64,000 bases of DNA from Paracoccus spongiarum (GTDB lineage: Bacteria > Pseudomonadota > Alphaproteobacteria > Rhodobacterales > Rhodobacteraceae). Location of the stretch: contig NZ_JAVAMQ010000007.1 of NCBI RefSeq assembly GCF_030732095.1, positions 1 to 64,000 on the forward strand, given 5' to 3'. Below are positions 1 to 8,719 of this stretch, piece by piece (position 1 is the first letter of the stretch; each line of letters opens with the position of its first letter). The translations under genes and the position numbers were made by a program. The notes under the pieces were generated by a model, which ran no database searches, was not told where the DNA came from, and worked only from the letters and a program-made list of their open reading frames with translations.

Positions 1-126
1 ATTGCGGAAGATGCGCCATTCTAGCGACGCCCCTACCGGTCGTTCATTCCCGAATTGTCTTCCGAAGATCGCGGCGACGCCACTTTCCCCGTCCCGTTCA
101 GCGTGTTCCGCCGTCCGGTGAAGGGG

Positions 127-155
127 TATTTACGGATGGGGGCCGGAACCCGCAA
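127..155 (-). promoter_or_regulatory. Candidate sigma-70 promoter pointing off the left edge
   Basis: On the minus strand TTGCGG (155-150) is followed after exactly 17 nt by TAAATA (132-127). It would serve a gene beginning near or beyond the left edge. Motif match only. Confidence 0.3.
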
Positions 156-159
156 GAGG

Positions 160-188
160 AAAAATGCGAAACCCCGGAAGATTTCGCA
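160..188 (-). terminator. Rho-independent terminator-like hairpin
   Basis: On the minus strand a 7-bp stem TGCGAAA/TTTCGCA (188-182 with 171-165) and a 10-nt loop are followed directly by five T residues (164-160). It lies about 215 nt beyond the rpsI terminator, so it is either a second terminator of the rplM-rpsI transcript or the end of a short separate transcript. Confidence 0.5.
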
Positions 189-400
189 CAACCTTCTGAC
201 AGAAAAGCAGAAATTCGTGACAGCGTCGTGACGGTGAAAGGCCCGCGACTCTCCTGCTCGCCTGCCCGGTGCCAGGATTCGCGCGGATTTCGGGAGGTTG
301 GCCGGCGGATTCGCTGTCCGGCGACTCGCAAGGACGCCAAGGCTGCCACGGGTTCCGCCAGCAACGGGGCGTGGAATCGCCGCCGGCCGGGCGACAATGC

Positions 401-428
401 AAAAGGCGCGCCCCGAGGGACGCGCCTT
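401..428 (-). terminator. Rho-independent terminator of rplM-rpsI
   Basis: An 8-bp stem, AAGGCGCG (403-410) with CGCGCCTT (421-428), encloses a 10-nt loop. On the minus strand it is followed by TTTT (404-401, partly overlapping the stem). It begins about 25 nt after the rpsI stop codon, where a terminator for this ribosomal-protein operon is expected. Confidence 0.75.
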
Positions 429-452
429 GCAGCAGTTGCGATGCCGAAATGC

Positions 453-947
453 TCAGCGCTTCGAGAACTGGAAGCTGCGGCGGGCCTTGGCCTTGCCGTA
501 TTTCTTTCGCTCGACCACGCGGCTGTCGCGGGTCAGGAAGCCTGCGGCCTTCAGCGCGGCGCGCAGCGAGGGTTCGTGCAGCTGCAGCGCCTGGCTGATG
601 CCGTGCTTGACCGCGCCCGCCTGGCCAGAGAGGCCGCCGCCCTTGACGGTGGCCTGCACGTCATACTGGCCGGCCACGCCCGCCACGTCGAAGGGCTGGC
701 GCAGGATCATCTGCAGCACGGGACGCGCGAAGTAGTCGTTGATGTCCTTGCCGTTCACGGTGACCTTGCCCGAGCCGGGCTTGACCCAGACGCGGGCGAC
801 CGCGTCCTTGCGCTTGCCGGTGGCATAGCTGCGGTTCAGGTCGTCGCGCTGCGCCTCGCGGCGCGCGGGGGCCTCGGCGGTCGCGGCGGCGGCGGTGCCC
901 GAGACGGCCGATTTCAGATCGTCGAGGGTTTTGATGTCTTCGGCCAT
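453..947 (-). CDS. rpsI: 30S ribosomal protein S9
   Basis: Small-subunit protein S9 (uS9), 164 residues from the ATG at 947. The C-terminal part carries the family core (around [18 protein letters not shown]) and the basic tail ending in QFSKR, which reaches the ribosomal P site. About 35 extra N-terminal residues rich in Ala/Thr, as in other alphaproteobacterial S9, precede the core. ATG 947 is preferred over an in-frame GTG at 953 because GGAG lies about 9 nt before the ATG but only 3 nt before the GTG. It follows rplM by 2 nt and is cotranscribed with it. Confidence 0.97.
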   Translation of the reverse strand: MAEDIKTLDDLKSAVSGTAAAATAEAPARREAQRDDLNRSYATGKRKDAVARVWVKPGSGKVTVNGKDINDYFARPVLQMILRQPFDVAGVAGQYDVQATVKGGGLSGQAGAVKHGISQALQLHEPSLRAALKAAGFLTRDSRVVERKKYGKAKARRSFQFSKR

Positions 948-949
948 AA

Positions 950-1414
950 TCACGCGCTCCGGGTGTTCTTGGCGTTCAGGACCTTGACGTCCAGAACTTC
1001 GGGCTGCTGCGCCTCGTGCGGATGCTCGGTGCCCGCATAGACGCGCAGATGGGTCATCTGCTGCTTGCCCAGCTTGTTGCGGCTGATCATGCGCTCGACG
1101 GCCTTGATCACGACGCGCTCGGGATGGGCGCCTTCCAGCACCTGGCGGGCCGTGCGGTGCTTGATCCCGCCCGGATGGCCGGTGTGCCAGTAGTATTTCT
1201 TGTCGTCACGCTTGTTGCCGGTCATCTGCACCTTGTCGGCGTTGATGATGATGACGTTGTCGCCCATGTCCATGTGCGGCGTGAAGGTCGGCTTGTGCTT
1301 GCCGCGCAGGCGATTGGCGACGATCGTGGCGAGGCGGCCCAGAACGACGCCCTCGGCATCGATCAGGATCCACTTCTTCTCGATCTCCGCCGGTTTCGCG
1401 GTATAGGTTTTCAT
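950..1414 (-). CDS. rplM: 50S ribosomal protein L13
   Basis: Large-subunit protein L13 (uL13), 154 residues, a standard bacterial length. Recognisable elements are the N-terminal [19 protein letters not shown], the [13 protein letters not shown] segment and the YWHTGHPGG motif. It is the first gene of the conserved rplM-rpsI operon, and its TGA practically abuts the rpsI start. A well-spaced promoter lies about 40-70 nt upstream. Confidence 0.98.
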   Translation of the reverse strand: MKTYTAKPAEIEKKWILIDAEGVVLGRLATIVANRLRGKHKPTFTPHMDMGDNVIIINADKVQMTGNKRDDKKYYWHTGHPGGIKHRTARQVLEGAHPERVVIKAVERMISRNKLGKQQMTHLRVYAGTEHPHEAQQPEVLDVKVLNAKNTRSA

Positions 1415-1455
1415 GTGTCGTCCCTTCAGGGTCGGTGTGCAATTCGAGATGGCGG

Positions 1456-1484
1456 TGTATCGAAGATCGCGGCTGCAAGGTCAA
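1456..1484 (-). promoter_or_regulatory. Promoter of rplM-rpsI
   Basis: On the minus strand TTGACC (1484-1479) and GATACA (1461-1456) are separated by exactly 17 nt, placing the transcription start about 35 nt upstream of the rplM ATG. Consensus match and position support it; no experimental evidence. Confidence 0.6.
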
Positions 1485-1567
1485 GACCGGCGATGTCGCA
1501 AAAATCATTGTATTTCAGCTACTTGCGAAATAGGTATCAATATACCGCATGCCAAACCCCCGCCTGG

Positions 1568-1990
1568 CTAGGCTTTTGGCGGAATCGAATAGGTCATCGA
1601 GCTGCGCGCGACCGGCAGTTCCGACCCCTCCGAGAAGATCAGCGCCTCGCCGACCGCCAGCACACGCCCCAGCTTCAGCAGCCGGCACTCGGCGATCAGG
1701 GCGCGCCCGGCCTCGGGCTTGCGCATGAAGTCGATCGAGGCGTTCGTGGTCACCGCAAGGGCCACCGGACCCAGCCGCGCCAGAATCGCGCAATAGATCG
1801 CCAGATCGGCCAGCGCGAACATCGACGGGCCGCTCACCGTGCCGCCGGGGCGCAGATGCGCGTCATCGACCGACAGCCGCGCGGTCAGGCGCTGCGCCTC
1901 GACCTGCTCGACCCGGTAGCTTCCCGCGACCTGCGGAAAGTCCCGCGCGAGAAAGGCGTTCAGCGCCTCGGCGTCCATGATGATCTGCAT
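1568..1990 (-). CDS. PaaI-family hotdog thioesterase
   Basis: A 140-residue protein with the single-hotdog acyl-CoA thioesterase pattern: HLRPGGTVSGPSMFALADLA near residues 46-65, as in PaaI/YbgC-like proteins, and an ASIDFMRKP strand in the second half. It probably hydrolyses an acyl- or aryl-CoA thioester in the cytoplasm; the substrate cannot be read from sequence. AAGGGG precedes the ATG at 1990. It is divergent from the crotonase gene at 2048 with only 57 nt between starts, so the two may share control, both handling CoA thioesters. Confidence 0.8.
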   Translation of the reverse strand: MQIIMDAEALNAFLARDFPQVAGSYRVEQVEAQRLTARLSVDDAHLRPGGTVSGPSMFALADLAIYCAILARLGPVALAVTTNASIDFMRKPEAGRALIAECRLLKLGRVLAVGEALIFSEGSELPVARSSMTYSIPPKA

Positions 1991-2047
1991 GCTTTCCCCT
2001 TGCCCCGTTCCCCCCTAGGCTTCCGCGCAAAGGGAGGAGAAGACAAG

Positions 2048-2839
2048 ATGCAGGACCTCGTGCTGCGCGACGATACCGGCCATGTGGCCCGGTTGCGGCT
2101 GAACAACGGCGCGCGCTTCAATCCGCTGTCGCTGGAAATGATCGATGCGCTGGCCGATGCCTTTCGCCTGATCGCCTCGGACGATCGCATCCGTGCGGTG
2201 ATCCTGGCAGCCGAGGGCAAGGCGTTCTCGGTCGGCCATGACCTGCGGCAGATGCAGCGGGCGCGCGCCGATGACGATGCGGGCCGCAGGGCCTATGAGG
2301 CGCTGTTTGCGCGCTGCGCCGGCATGATGCAGATGATCCCCGACCTGCCGCAGCCGGTGATCGCCGAGGTTCAGGGCGTGGCCACGGCCGCCGGCTGCCA
2401 GCTGGTCGCATCCTGCGATCTGGCGATCGCGGCCGACACGGCGCGCTTTGGCGTCAACGGCGTCGATATCGGCCTGTTCTGCGCAACCCCGATGGTCGCG
2501 CTGACCCGCGCCGTGCCGCCCCGGGCCGCGTTCGAGATGCTGGTGACGGGCGACTTCATCGACGCGACCCGCGCGCGGGACCTCGGGCTGGTCAACCGCG
2601 TCGCCGCGCCTGCGGATCTGCCCGCGCAGGCGATGCACCTGGCGCAGCAGATCGCGGCCAAGCTGCCGGCGGCCGTGCGGATGGGCAAGCGCGCCTTCCA
2701 CGACCAGTTGCGGCTCGGCTTGTCCGAGGCCTACCACCATGCCGGCGGCACGATCTGCGAGAACCTGATGCTGCCCGACACCGACGAGGGCATTGCCGCG
2801 TTCCTCGAAAAGCGGCGGCCGCGATGGGCCGGGGACTGA
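2048..2839 (+). CDS. Crotonase-superfamily protein, ECHDC3-like
   Basis: A 263-residue crotonase-fold protein. The pattern FSVGHDL, then AAGCQLVASCDLAIAAD, then GVDIGLFCATP, and a C-terminal EKRRPRW segment match the ECHDC3 branch of enoyl-CoA hydratase-like proteins. The two glutamates used by true enoyl-CoA hydratases are not evident: GCQ replaces the usual glutamate region and GLFC replaces the PE-x-x-G-x-x-P loop. Hydratase activity is therefore doubtful, though CoA binding is likely. GGGAGGAG lies just upstream of the ATG. The longer upstream frame is a shadow of the thioesterase and rplM genes. Confidence 0.8.
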   Translation: MQDLVLRDDTGHVARLRLNNGARFNPLSLEMIDALADAFRLIASDDRIRAVILAAEGKAFSVGHDLRQMQRARADDDAGRRAYEALFARCAGMMQMIPDLPQPVIAEVQGVATAAGCQLVASCDLAIAADTARFGVNGVDIGLFCATPMVALTRAVPPRAAFEMLVTGDFIDATRARDLGLVNRVAAPADLPAQAMHLAQQIAAKLPAAVRMGKRAFHDQLRLGLSEAYHHAGGTICENLMLPDTDEGIAAFLEKRRPRWAGD

Positions 2840-2849
2840 TCCGGAGCCC

Positions 2850-3383
2850 TCATGGCGCGGTCCAGTTCTGTTCGACCACCGCCTCCATCGCGACGTAGCT
2901 CGTGGTCGCATTGATGTGGGGCAGCGCCGAGATCCTTTCGGCCATGATCCGGCGATAGCCCGCGATGTCGCGCGACCGCACCTTCAGCAGATAGTCGAAG
3001 CCGCCCGCGATCATGTAGCATTCCTCGACCTCCTCGATGGCGCGCACCGCCGTGTTGAACTGCTCCAGCGCCTTCTGCCGGGTATCGGTCAGGCGCACCT
3101 CGACATAGGTCACATGGGTCAGGCCCAGCTTCAGCGGTGACAGGATGGCCCGATAGCCGGTGATCAGGCCCATCTCCTCCATCTGCCGCAGCCGCAGGGC
3201 AACCGGGGTCTTGGACAGCCCGACCTTGCGCGCCAGTTCGGTGATGGGGATACGCGCATTCGCCACAAGCTCTGCCAGGATCTTCCGGTTGGTGGCGTCC
3301 AGAATGTCGTCCACGATCTGCCAATCCCCGTTTTTGTAAGCCGTATGACCACGATACTGGCTGAAATTGGTCACATCGTCCAT
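2850..3383 (-). CDS. putR: Lrp/AsnC-family regulator of proline dehydrogenase
   Basis: A 177-residue Lrp/AsnC protein: an N-terminal helix-turn-helix (about residues 35-80, RKILAELVANARIPITELARKVGLSKTPV) and a C-terminal RAM/ACT-like ligand-binding domain containing the GGFDYLLKV segment. It is divergent from putA with 41 nt between starts, the arrangement of PutR/putA in alphaproteobacteria where PutR activates putA in response to proline. I chose the ATG at 3383; an in-frame TTG at 3407 would push the start toward the putA ribosome-binding site. The symbol rests on context plus family. Confidence 0.85.
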   Translation of the reverse strand: MDDVTNFSQYRGHTAYKNGDWQIVDDILDATNRKILAELVANARIPITELARKVGLSKTPVALRLRQMEEMGLITGYRAILSPLKLGLTHVTYVEVRLTDTRQKALEQFNTAVRAIEEVEECYMIAGGFDYLLKVRSRDIAGYRRIMAERISALPHINATTSYVAMEAVVEQNWTAP

Positions 3384-3424
3384 CCGTGATCCGGTATTCT
3401 GCGCCAATGCAGCAGGAGACCGCC

Positions 3425-6400
3425 ATGACCCAGACCGATCTGTCCGCCTTCACCACCGACGCCAAGTTCCGGCCCGAAGACAACCTGCTGCCCGAGCTGG
3501 TCGCGCAGGCAGGGCTGGATGAAAAGGCCCGCGCGGCGATCACCGCCCGCGCCGCCGATCTGGTGCGCCGCATCCGCAGCGAGGCCAAGCCGACGCTGAT
3601 GGAACATTTCCTGTCCGAATACGGGCTGTCCACCCGCGAGGGCGTGGCGCTGATGTGCCTGGCCGAGGCGATGCTGCGCGTGCCCGACAAGATGACCATC
3701 GACGCGCTGATCGAGGACAAGATCGCGCCGTCGGACTGGGGCCGGCATCTGGGCGAGGCATCGTCCAGCCTGGTGAATGCCTCGACCTGGGCGCTGATGC
3801 TGACCGGCAAGGTTCTGGACGACGACCAGCCCGGCATCGCCGGCACGCTGCGCGGCGCGATCCGCAGGCTGGGCGAGCCGGTGATCCGCACCGCCGTCAC
3901 CCGCGCGATGAAGGAGATGGGCCGGCAATTCGTGCTGGGCCAGACCATCGACGCCGCGCTGGACCGCGCGCGTGCGCAGGAAGCGCAGGGCTATACCTAC
4001 AGCTATGACATGCTGGGCGAGGCCGCGATGACCCAGGCCGACGCCGATCGCTATGCCCGCGAATACGCCACCGCCATCAAGGCGATCGCCGGCGCCTGCA
4101 CCAAGGGCACCGTCCGCAAGAACCCCGGCATCTCGATCAAGCTGTCGGCGCTGCATCCCCGCTATGAGGTCGCACAGGAAGATCGCGTGCTGGCCGAACT
4201 GGTGCCCGTGGTCCTGAATCTGGCGCAGCAGGCCAAGGCCGCCGGGATGGGCATGAACATCGACGCCGAGGAACAGGACCGGCTGGTGATCTCGCTCAAG
4301 GTGATCGGGGCGGTGCTGTCCGATCCCTCGCTGGCGGGCTGGGACGGATTCGGCGTGGTGGTGCAGGCCTATGGCAAGCGCGCGGGCGCCGTCATCGACT
4401 GGCTGTACCAGACCGCCAGCGATCTGGACCGCAAGATCATGGTGCGGCTGGTCAAGGGCGCCTATTGGGATACCGAGATCAAGCGCGCGCAGGTCGAGGG
4501 CTTTCCCGACTTCCCGCTGTTCACCAACAAGACCGCGACCGATGTCAGCTATATCGCCCATGCGCGCAAGCTGATCGGCTATGCCGACCGGATCTATCCG
4601 CAATTCGCGACGCACAACGCACAGACCGTCGCAGCGGTGCTGGAAATGACCGGCGGCATCGACTTCGAATTCCAGCGCCTGCACGGCATGGGCGAACGGC
4701 TGCATGACATCGTTCTGCGCCAGACCAAGGGTGCCTGCCGCATCTACGCCCCTGTCGGCGCGCATCGCGACCTGCTGGCCTACCTGGTCCGCCGGCTGCT
4801 GGAAAACGGCGCCAACAGCAGCTTTGTCCACCAGATCGTCGATGAGAACGTCTCGCCCGAAGAGGTTGCCCGCGATCCCTTCGGGGCACTGTCATCGGCC
4901 CGCGCCCCGGCCGGCCTTGCGGCGCCTGCGCACATCTTCGGCCAGGGCCGGACGAACTCGACGGGTTTCGACCTGACCGACGAAGCCACGCTGGCCCGGA
5001 TCGGCGCCGCGCGCGACGTGGCGATTCCGGATGCCGGACCGATGACCGTGTCCGCGTCCAGCGGCACCGCCCGGCCGGTGCTGAACCCGGCCACCGGTCA
5101 GCCCGTCGCGCAGATCACCGAAGCCGACGCCGCGACGGTGGCACAGGCGATCGCCGATGCCCGGCCCTGGTCCGCCCCGCCGGCCGAGCGTGCGGCAACG
5201 CTGCGCCGCGCCGCCGATCTGTATGAACAGGAATTCGGCCCGATCTTCGCGGCCCTGGGCCGCGAGGCCGGCAAGTCGCTTGCCGATGCCGTGGGCGAAC
5301 TGCGCGAGGCCGTCGATTTCCTGCGCTTCTATGCCGCCGAGGGCGAGGCCCGCGACCAGGCGCCGCGCGGCGTCTTTACCGCGATCAGCCCGTGGAACTT
5401 TCCGCTGGCGATCTTCACCGGGCAGGTTGCCGCGGCGCTGATGGCCGGCAATGCCGTGCTGGCGAAGCCCGCCGAACAGACCCCGCTGATCGCCGCCATC
5501 GCGGTGCGGCTGCTGCATCAGGCCGGCGTGCCCGCCGCGGCCCTGCAACTGCTGCCGGGCGATGGCGCCACTGTCGGCGCGGCCCTGACCTCGGACGCGC
5601 GCGTCAACGGCGTCGTCTTCACCGGCTCGACCGACACCGCCCGGATCATCGCCCGCGCCATGGCCGCGACGATGCCCCCCGGCACGCCGCTGATCGCCGA
5701 GACCGGCGGGCTGAACGCCATGATCGTCGACTCGACCGCCCTGCCCGAACAGGCGGTGCGCGACATCGTGGCTTCGGCCTTCCGCTCGGCCGGGCAACGC
5801 TGCTCGGCGCTGCGCTGCCTTTATGTGCAGGACGACATCGCGCCGCATGTGATCGAGATGATCAAGGGCGCGATGGATCAGCTGCGCGTGGGCGACCCCT
5901 GGCATCTGGCGACCGATGTCGGCCCGGTGATCGACGCCGAGGCGCAGCAGGGTATCGCCGCCTATCTCGACGCCGGCAAGGGACGTGTCCTGCATAGCCT
6001 CTCGGCCCCGCAGCAGGGCCATTTCATCGCGCCCACGCTGATGAAGGTGGGCGGCATCGAGGATCTGGAACGCGAGATCTTCGGCCCGGTCCTGCATGTC
6101 GCGACCTTCCGCAACCGCGACCTGCCGAAGGTGATCGCGCAAATCAACGGCCGGGGATTCGGCCTGACCTTCGGCCTGCACACCCGCATCGATTCGCGCG
6201 TGCAAGAGGTGACCGAGGCGATCCATGCCGGCAACCTCTACGTGAACCGCAACCAGATCGGCGCTGTCGTCGGCAGCCAGCCCTTTGGCGGCGAGGGCCT
6301 GTCGGGCACCGGACCGAAGGCTGGCGGCCCGCTGTATCTGGCACGCTTCTTCGCCCCCGAACCGCCGCAAGCCGCCGGCGCGGCCGCAACGGCGCCCAGG

Positions 6401-6796
6401 GCCCAGACCCTGCCCCGGCAGCGCCTGATGCCCGGCCCCACCGGCGAGCTGAACCAGCTGACCCTGCTGGCGCGCCCGGCGATCCTCTGCGCAGGCCCCG
6501 GCCGCGATGCGGTCGAGGCGCAGGCCCGCGCCGTCGAGACACTGGGCGGCATCGCGCGCCGCGCCGAGGCCGAGCCGTCGCCCGAGAGCCTCGCCGCGAC
6601 GGACGACATCTCGGCGGTGATCTGGTGGGGCGACGACGATCGCGGCCGCGCCTACGCCAAGGCGCTGGCGGCGGGGACCGGCCCGATCCTGCCGCTGATC
6701 ACCGCGCGGCCCGACCTGGCGCATGTTGCCCATGAACGGCATCTCTGCGTCGATACCACGGCGGCCGGCGGCAACGCCGCGCTGCTTGCCGGCTGA
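3425..6796 (+). CDS. putA: Bifunctional proline dehydrogenase / P5C dehydrogenase PutA, type B
   Basis: A 1123-residue enzyme oxidising proline to glutamate: an FAD-dependent proline dehydrogenase barrel in the N-terminal half, then an NAD-dependent aldehyde-dehydrogenase domain with catalytic Cys793 in GQRCSA. The C-terminus has the extra domain and terminal motif of type B PutA (TTAAGGNAALLAG at the end). There is no N-terminal ribbon-helix-helix DNA-binding domain, in agreement with a separate regulator gene next door. The ATG at 3425 has AGGAG 8-10 nt upstream; earlier in-frame starts lack this. A hairpin follows the stop. Confidence 0.97.
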   Translation: MTQTDLSAFTTDAKFRPEDNLLPELVAQAGLDEKARAAITARAADLVRRIRSEAKPTLMEHFLSEYGLSTREGVALMCLAEAMLRVPDKMTIDALIEDKIAPSDWGRHLGEASSSLVNASTWALMLTGKVLDDDQPGIAGTLRGAIRRLGEPVIRTAVTRAMKEMGRQFVLGQTIDAALDRARAQEAQGYTYSYDMLGEAAMTQADADRYAREYATAIKAIAGACTKGTVRKNPGISIKLSALHPRYEVAQEDRVLAELVPVVLNLAQQAKAAGMGMNIDAEEQDRLVISLKVIGAVLSDPSLAGWDGFGVVVQAYGKRAGAVIDWLYQTASDLDRKIMVRLVKGAYWDTEIKRAQVEGFPDFPLFTNKTATDVSYIAHARKLIGYADRIYPQFATHNAQTVAAVLEMTGGIDFEFQRLHGMGERLHDIVLRQTKGACRIYAPVGAHRDLLAYLVRRLLENGANSSFVHQIVDENVSPEEVARDPFGALSSARAPAGLAAPAHIFGQGRTNSTGFDLTDEATLARIGAARDVAIPDAGPMTVSASSGTARPVLNPATGQPVAQITEADAATVAQAIADARPWSAPPAERAATLRRAADLYEQEFGPIFAALGREAGKSLADAVGELREAVDFLRFYAAEGEARDQAPRGVFTAISPWNFPLAIFTGQVAAALMAGNAVLAKPAEQTPLIAAIAVRLLHQAGVPAAALQLLPGDGATVGAALTSDARVNGVVFTGSTDTARIIARAMAATMPPGTPLIAETGGLNAMIVDSTALPEQAVRDIVASAFRSAGQRCSALRCLYVQDDIAPHVIEMIKGAMDQLRVGDPWHLATDVGPVIDAEAQQGIAAYLDAGKGRVLHSLSAPQQGHFIAPTLMKVGGIEDLEREIFGPVLHVATFRNRDLPKVIAQINGRGFGLTFGLHTRIDSRVQEVTEAIHAGNLYVNRNQIGAVVGSQPFGGEGLSGTGPKAGGPLYLARFFAPEPPQAAGAAATAPRAQTLPRQRLMPGPTGELNQLTLLARPAILCAGPGRDAVEAQARAVETLGGIARRAEAEPSPESLAATDDISAVIWWGDDDRGRAYAKALAAGTGPILPLITARPDLAHVAHERHLCVDTTAAGGNAALLAG

Positions 6797-6800
6797 GGCG

Positions 6801-6822
6801 AGGCGGGCGCCAGGGCCCGCCT
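6801..6822 (+). terminator. Hairpin after putA
   Basis: A perfect 8-bp stem AGGCGGGC/GCCCGCCT with a 6-nt loop starts 4 nt after the putA stop. There is no T-run, so it may protect the 3' end or act in factor-dependent termination rather than as a classical terminator. Confidence 0.5.
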
Positions 6823-6930
6823 AACCGACTGATATGGCTACGCGATCGTCAAGCATCGTTTACAAGCGCCATGGTTCATCCTAGGAAGCTTGCGCAGCCC
6901 CGACCGGGCTGCGCGGCCCAGGGGCGACCG

Positions 6931-8151
6931 ATGATCTATGCCGCCACGACCAGGATCGCCGAAGGCGCTCTGCGCCTTCGCGCCCGGCTGTCACGCTCGG
7001 ACAGCCTGCGCGAACGGCTGGTCGGCGGCGCACCGCCCGCCGCGGCCGACATCTGGGTGCACGGCGCCTCGGTGGGCGAACTGACATCGGCCCGTCCCAT
7101 CATCGAGGCGCTGGCCTCGGACCTGCGACTGATCGTGACCACCAACAGCGAAACCGGCCGCGACATGGTGGCGGGCTGGGGATTGTCCGCGCGCCTTGCG
7201 CCGCTGGACCTGCCGGGGGCGCTGGACCGGTTCCTGAACGCCGTGACGCCCGCCCTGCAGATCACGCTGGAGAACGAATTCTGGCCGCTGCGCTCGCGGC
7301 TGCTGGGCCAGCGGGGCATCGCGCAGGCGATGATCGGCGCGCGGATGTCGCAACGCTCGGCCACGCTGTGGGCGCGGTTGCCCGGGGTCATCCAGCCGAT
7401 GCTGCAACGCCTTGCCGCCGTCTCGGCGCAGGATGGCCACAGCGAGGCGCGGCTGCTGCAACTGGGCCTGCCACAGGCCGCGCTGCTGCCACGGCTTGAC
7501 CTGAAGCTGCTGACCCCTGCCCGCATCGCGCCGCCCGAGGACAACGCCCTGCGCGACCGCACCCTGCTTGCGGCATCGACCCATGAGGGCGAGGAGGCCG
7601 CGGTTCTGGACGCCTGGATGGCGGCGCGTCGCGAGCATCCCGACCTGCGCCTGATCCTCGCCACCCGGCATCCGCAACGCGGCGACGAGGTGGCGGCGCT
7701 GATCGTGGCGCGCGGCCTGCCGCTGGCACGAAGATCGGCGGGCGCGGCCGCCACGACCGATCCGCTGTTGCTGGCCGACACCCTCGGAGAGATGGATCGC
7801 TGGTATGCACAGGCGGGCATCTGCCTTGTCGGCGGCTCGCTGACCGACCGGGGCGGGCACACCCCGTGGGAGCCGGCGGCCCATCGCTGCGCGATCCTGA
7901 CCGGCCCGCATGTCGGCAACTTCCTCGACGCCTACGCGGCGCTGACCGAGGCGGGCGCCGCCCGGCAGGTATCGGCAGGGGATCTGGCGGCGATACTGGC
8001 CGCGCTGCGCGCCGATCCGGCGGTTGCACGGCGCATGGGCCGCGCGGCACGCGATGTGCTGGACGATCGCACAGGCGCACCCGGGGCCCTCGTCGACCGC
8101 CTGCGCGATCTTGCGCAACGCCCTGCCAGATCCGATATGAAGGGGAGATGA
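6931..8151 (+). CDS. waaA: 3-deoxy-D-manno-octulosonic acid (Kdo) transferase
   Basis: A 406-residue GT30-family enzyme that adds Kdo from CMP-Kdo to lipid A precursors at the inner membrane. Recognisable pieces are WVHGASVGELTSARP near residue 35, the ENEFWP motif (the conserved LYETELWP region of KdtA), LAASTHEGEE, ATRHPQRGDEV and the C-terminal GGSLTDRGGHTPWEPA loop. The ATG at 6931 has AGGGG 6 nt upstream; an in-frame ATG at 6871 would add 20 residues without a clear ribosome-binding site. It sits 13 nt before the DUF1178 gene and is probably cotranscribed with it. Confidence 0.93.
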   Translation: MIYAATTRIAEGALRLRARLSRSDSLRERLVGGAPPAAADIWVHGASVGELTSARPIIEALASDLRLIVTTNSETGRDMVAGWGLSARLAPLDLPGALDRFLNAVTPALQITLENEFWPLRSRLLGQRGIAQAMIGARMSQRSATLWARLPGVIQPMLQRLAAVSAQDGHSEARLLQLGLPQAALLPRLDLKLLTPARIAPPEDNALRDRTLLAASTHEGEEAAVLDAWMAARREHPDLRLILATRHPQRGDEVAALIVARGLPLARRSAGAAATTDPLLLADTLGEMDRWYAQAGICLVGGSLTDRGGHTPWEPAAHRCAILTGPHVGNFLDAYAALTEAGAARQVSAGDLAAILAALRADPAVARRMGRAARDVLDDRTGAPGALVDRLRDLAQRPARSDMKGR

Positions 8152-8164
8152 CAGGGAAAACGTC

Positions 8165-8614
8165 ATGATCCGCTATGCCTTGCGCTGTGACAAAAGACAC
8201 GACTTCGATGGCTGGTTCCGCTCGTCCGAGGGGTTCGAGTCGCTGCGCCGCGCGGGGCAGGTCGTCTGCGCGCAATGCGGATCGACGCAGGTCGAAAAGG
8301 CGCTGATGGCGCCCGCGGTCCCGAAGGAGGCGGCCGACCAGCCGGCCGCGCCCGCCGCGCAACCCTCGTCGCACCCCCTGTCCCGGCCGCGTTCCGCCGC
8401 CGAGGCCGCGCTGGCCAGTCTGCGCCGGCATGTCGAGGCGAACTCCGACTATGTCGGCATGAACTTCGTGGCCGAGGCCCGCGCCATGCACGAGGGTGCG
8501 GCGCCGCATCGCGCCATCCATGGCGAGGCCCGTCCCGACGAGGCGCGCAAGCTGATCGAGGACGGCGCCCCGGTCGCGCCCCTGCCCTTCTTGCCGCGCC
8601 AGAAATCCAACTGA
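8165..8614 (+). CDS. DUF1178 family protein
   Basis: A 149-residue protein opening with MIRYALRCDKRHDFDGWFRS and a second cysteine pair (VVCAQCGS), giving a small zinc-ribbon-like N-terminal module typical of DUF1178. An Ala/Pro-rich linker (about residues 55-75) precedes a conserved C-terminal region with VGMNFVAEARAMHEG and ARKLIEDGAPVAPLPFLP. The function of the family is unknown; these proteins are widespread in alphaproteobacteria. It closely follows waaA. No signal peptide or membrane segment. Confidence 0.85.
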   Translation: MIRYALRCDKRHDFDGWFRSSEGFESLRRAGQVVCAQCGSTQVEKALMAPAVPKEAADQPAAPAAQPSSHPLSRPRSAAEAALASLRRHVEANSDYVGMNFVAEARAMHEGAAPHRAIHGEARPDEARKLIEDGAPVAPLPFLPRQKSN

Positions 8615-8719
8615 CACACGCCGCCGGACGGCCCTCGCGCGACCATATGGGCCTTGCCCTTTCCGCACACCGCCCATAAAAGCCGCGCCGACGCGCAACT
8701 GTGAGGCTGGAGGCCCGTG

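Larger units (their letters stand above)
1..400. other. Left-edge stretch without a convincing gene
   Basis: Reading frames here have low-complexity arginine/proline/serine-rich translations and no recognisable domain, so I call no gene. The stretch holds a minus-strand terminator-like hairpin (160-188) and a minus-strand promoter-like pair (127-155) pointing off the left edge. A minus-strand ATG at 19, with AGGGG about 10 nt upstream, could begin a gene (MAHLPQ...) that leaves the window after six codons. That is too little to identify. Confidence 0.5.

Noticed and set aside
228..1040. 270-codon plus-strand frame at the left edge
   Set aside because: It is antisense to rpsI for most of its length and crosses the rpsI terminator; translation is low-complexity.
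1016..2839. Apparent 607-codon fusion upstream of the crotonase
   Set aside because: The upstream part is antisense to rplM and the thioesterase; the crotonase start at 2048 has a good ribosome-binding site.
4892..6742. Open frame of 616 codons antisense to putA
   Set aside because: Shadow of the P5C dehydrogenase half of putA; no ribosome-binding site or domain.
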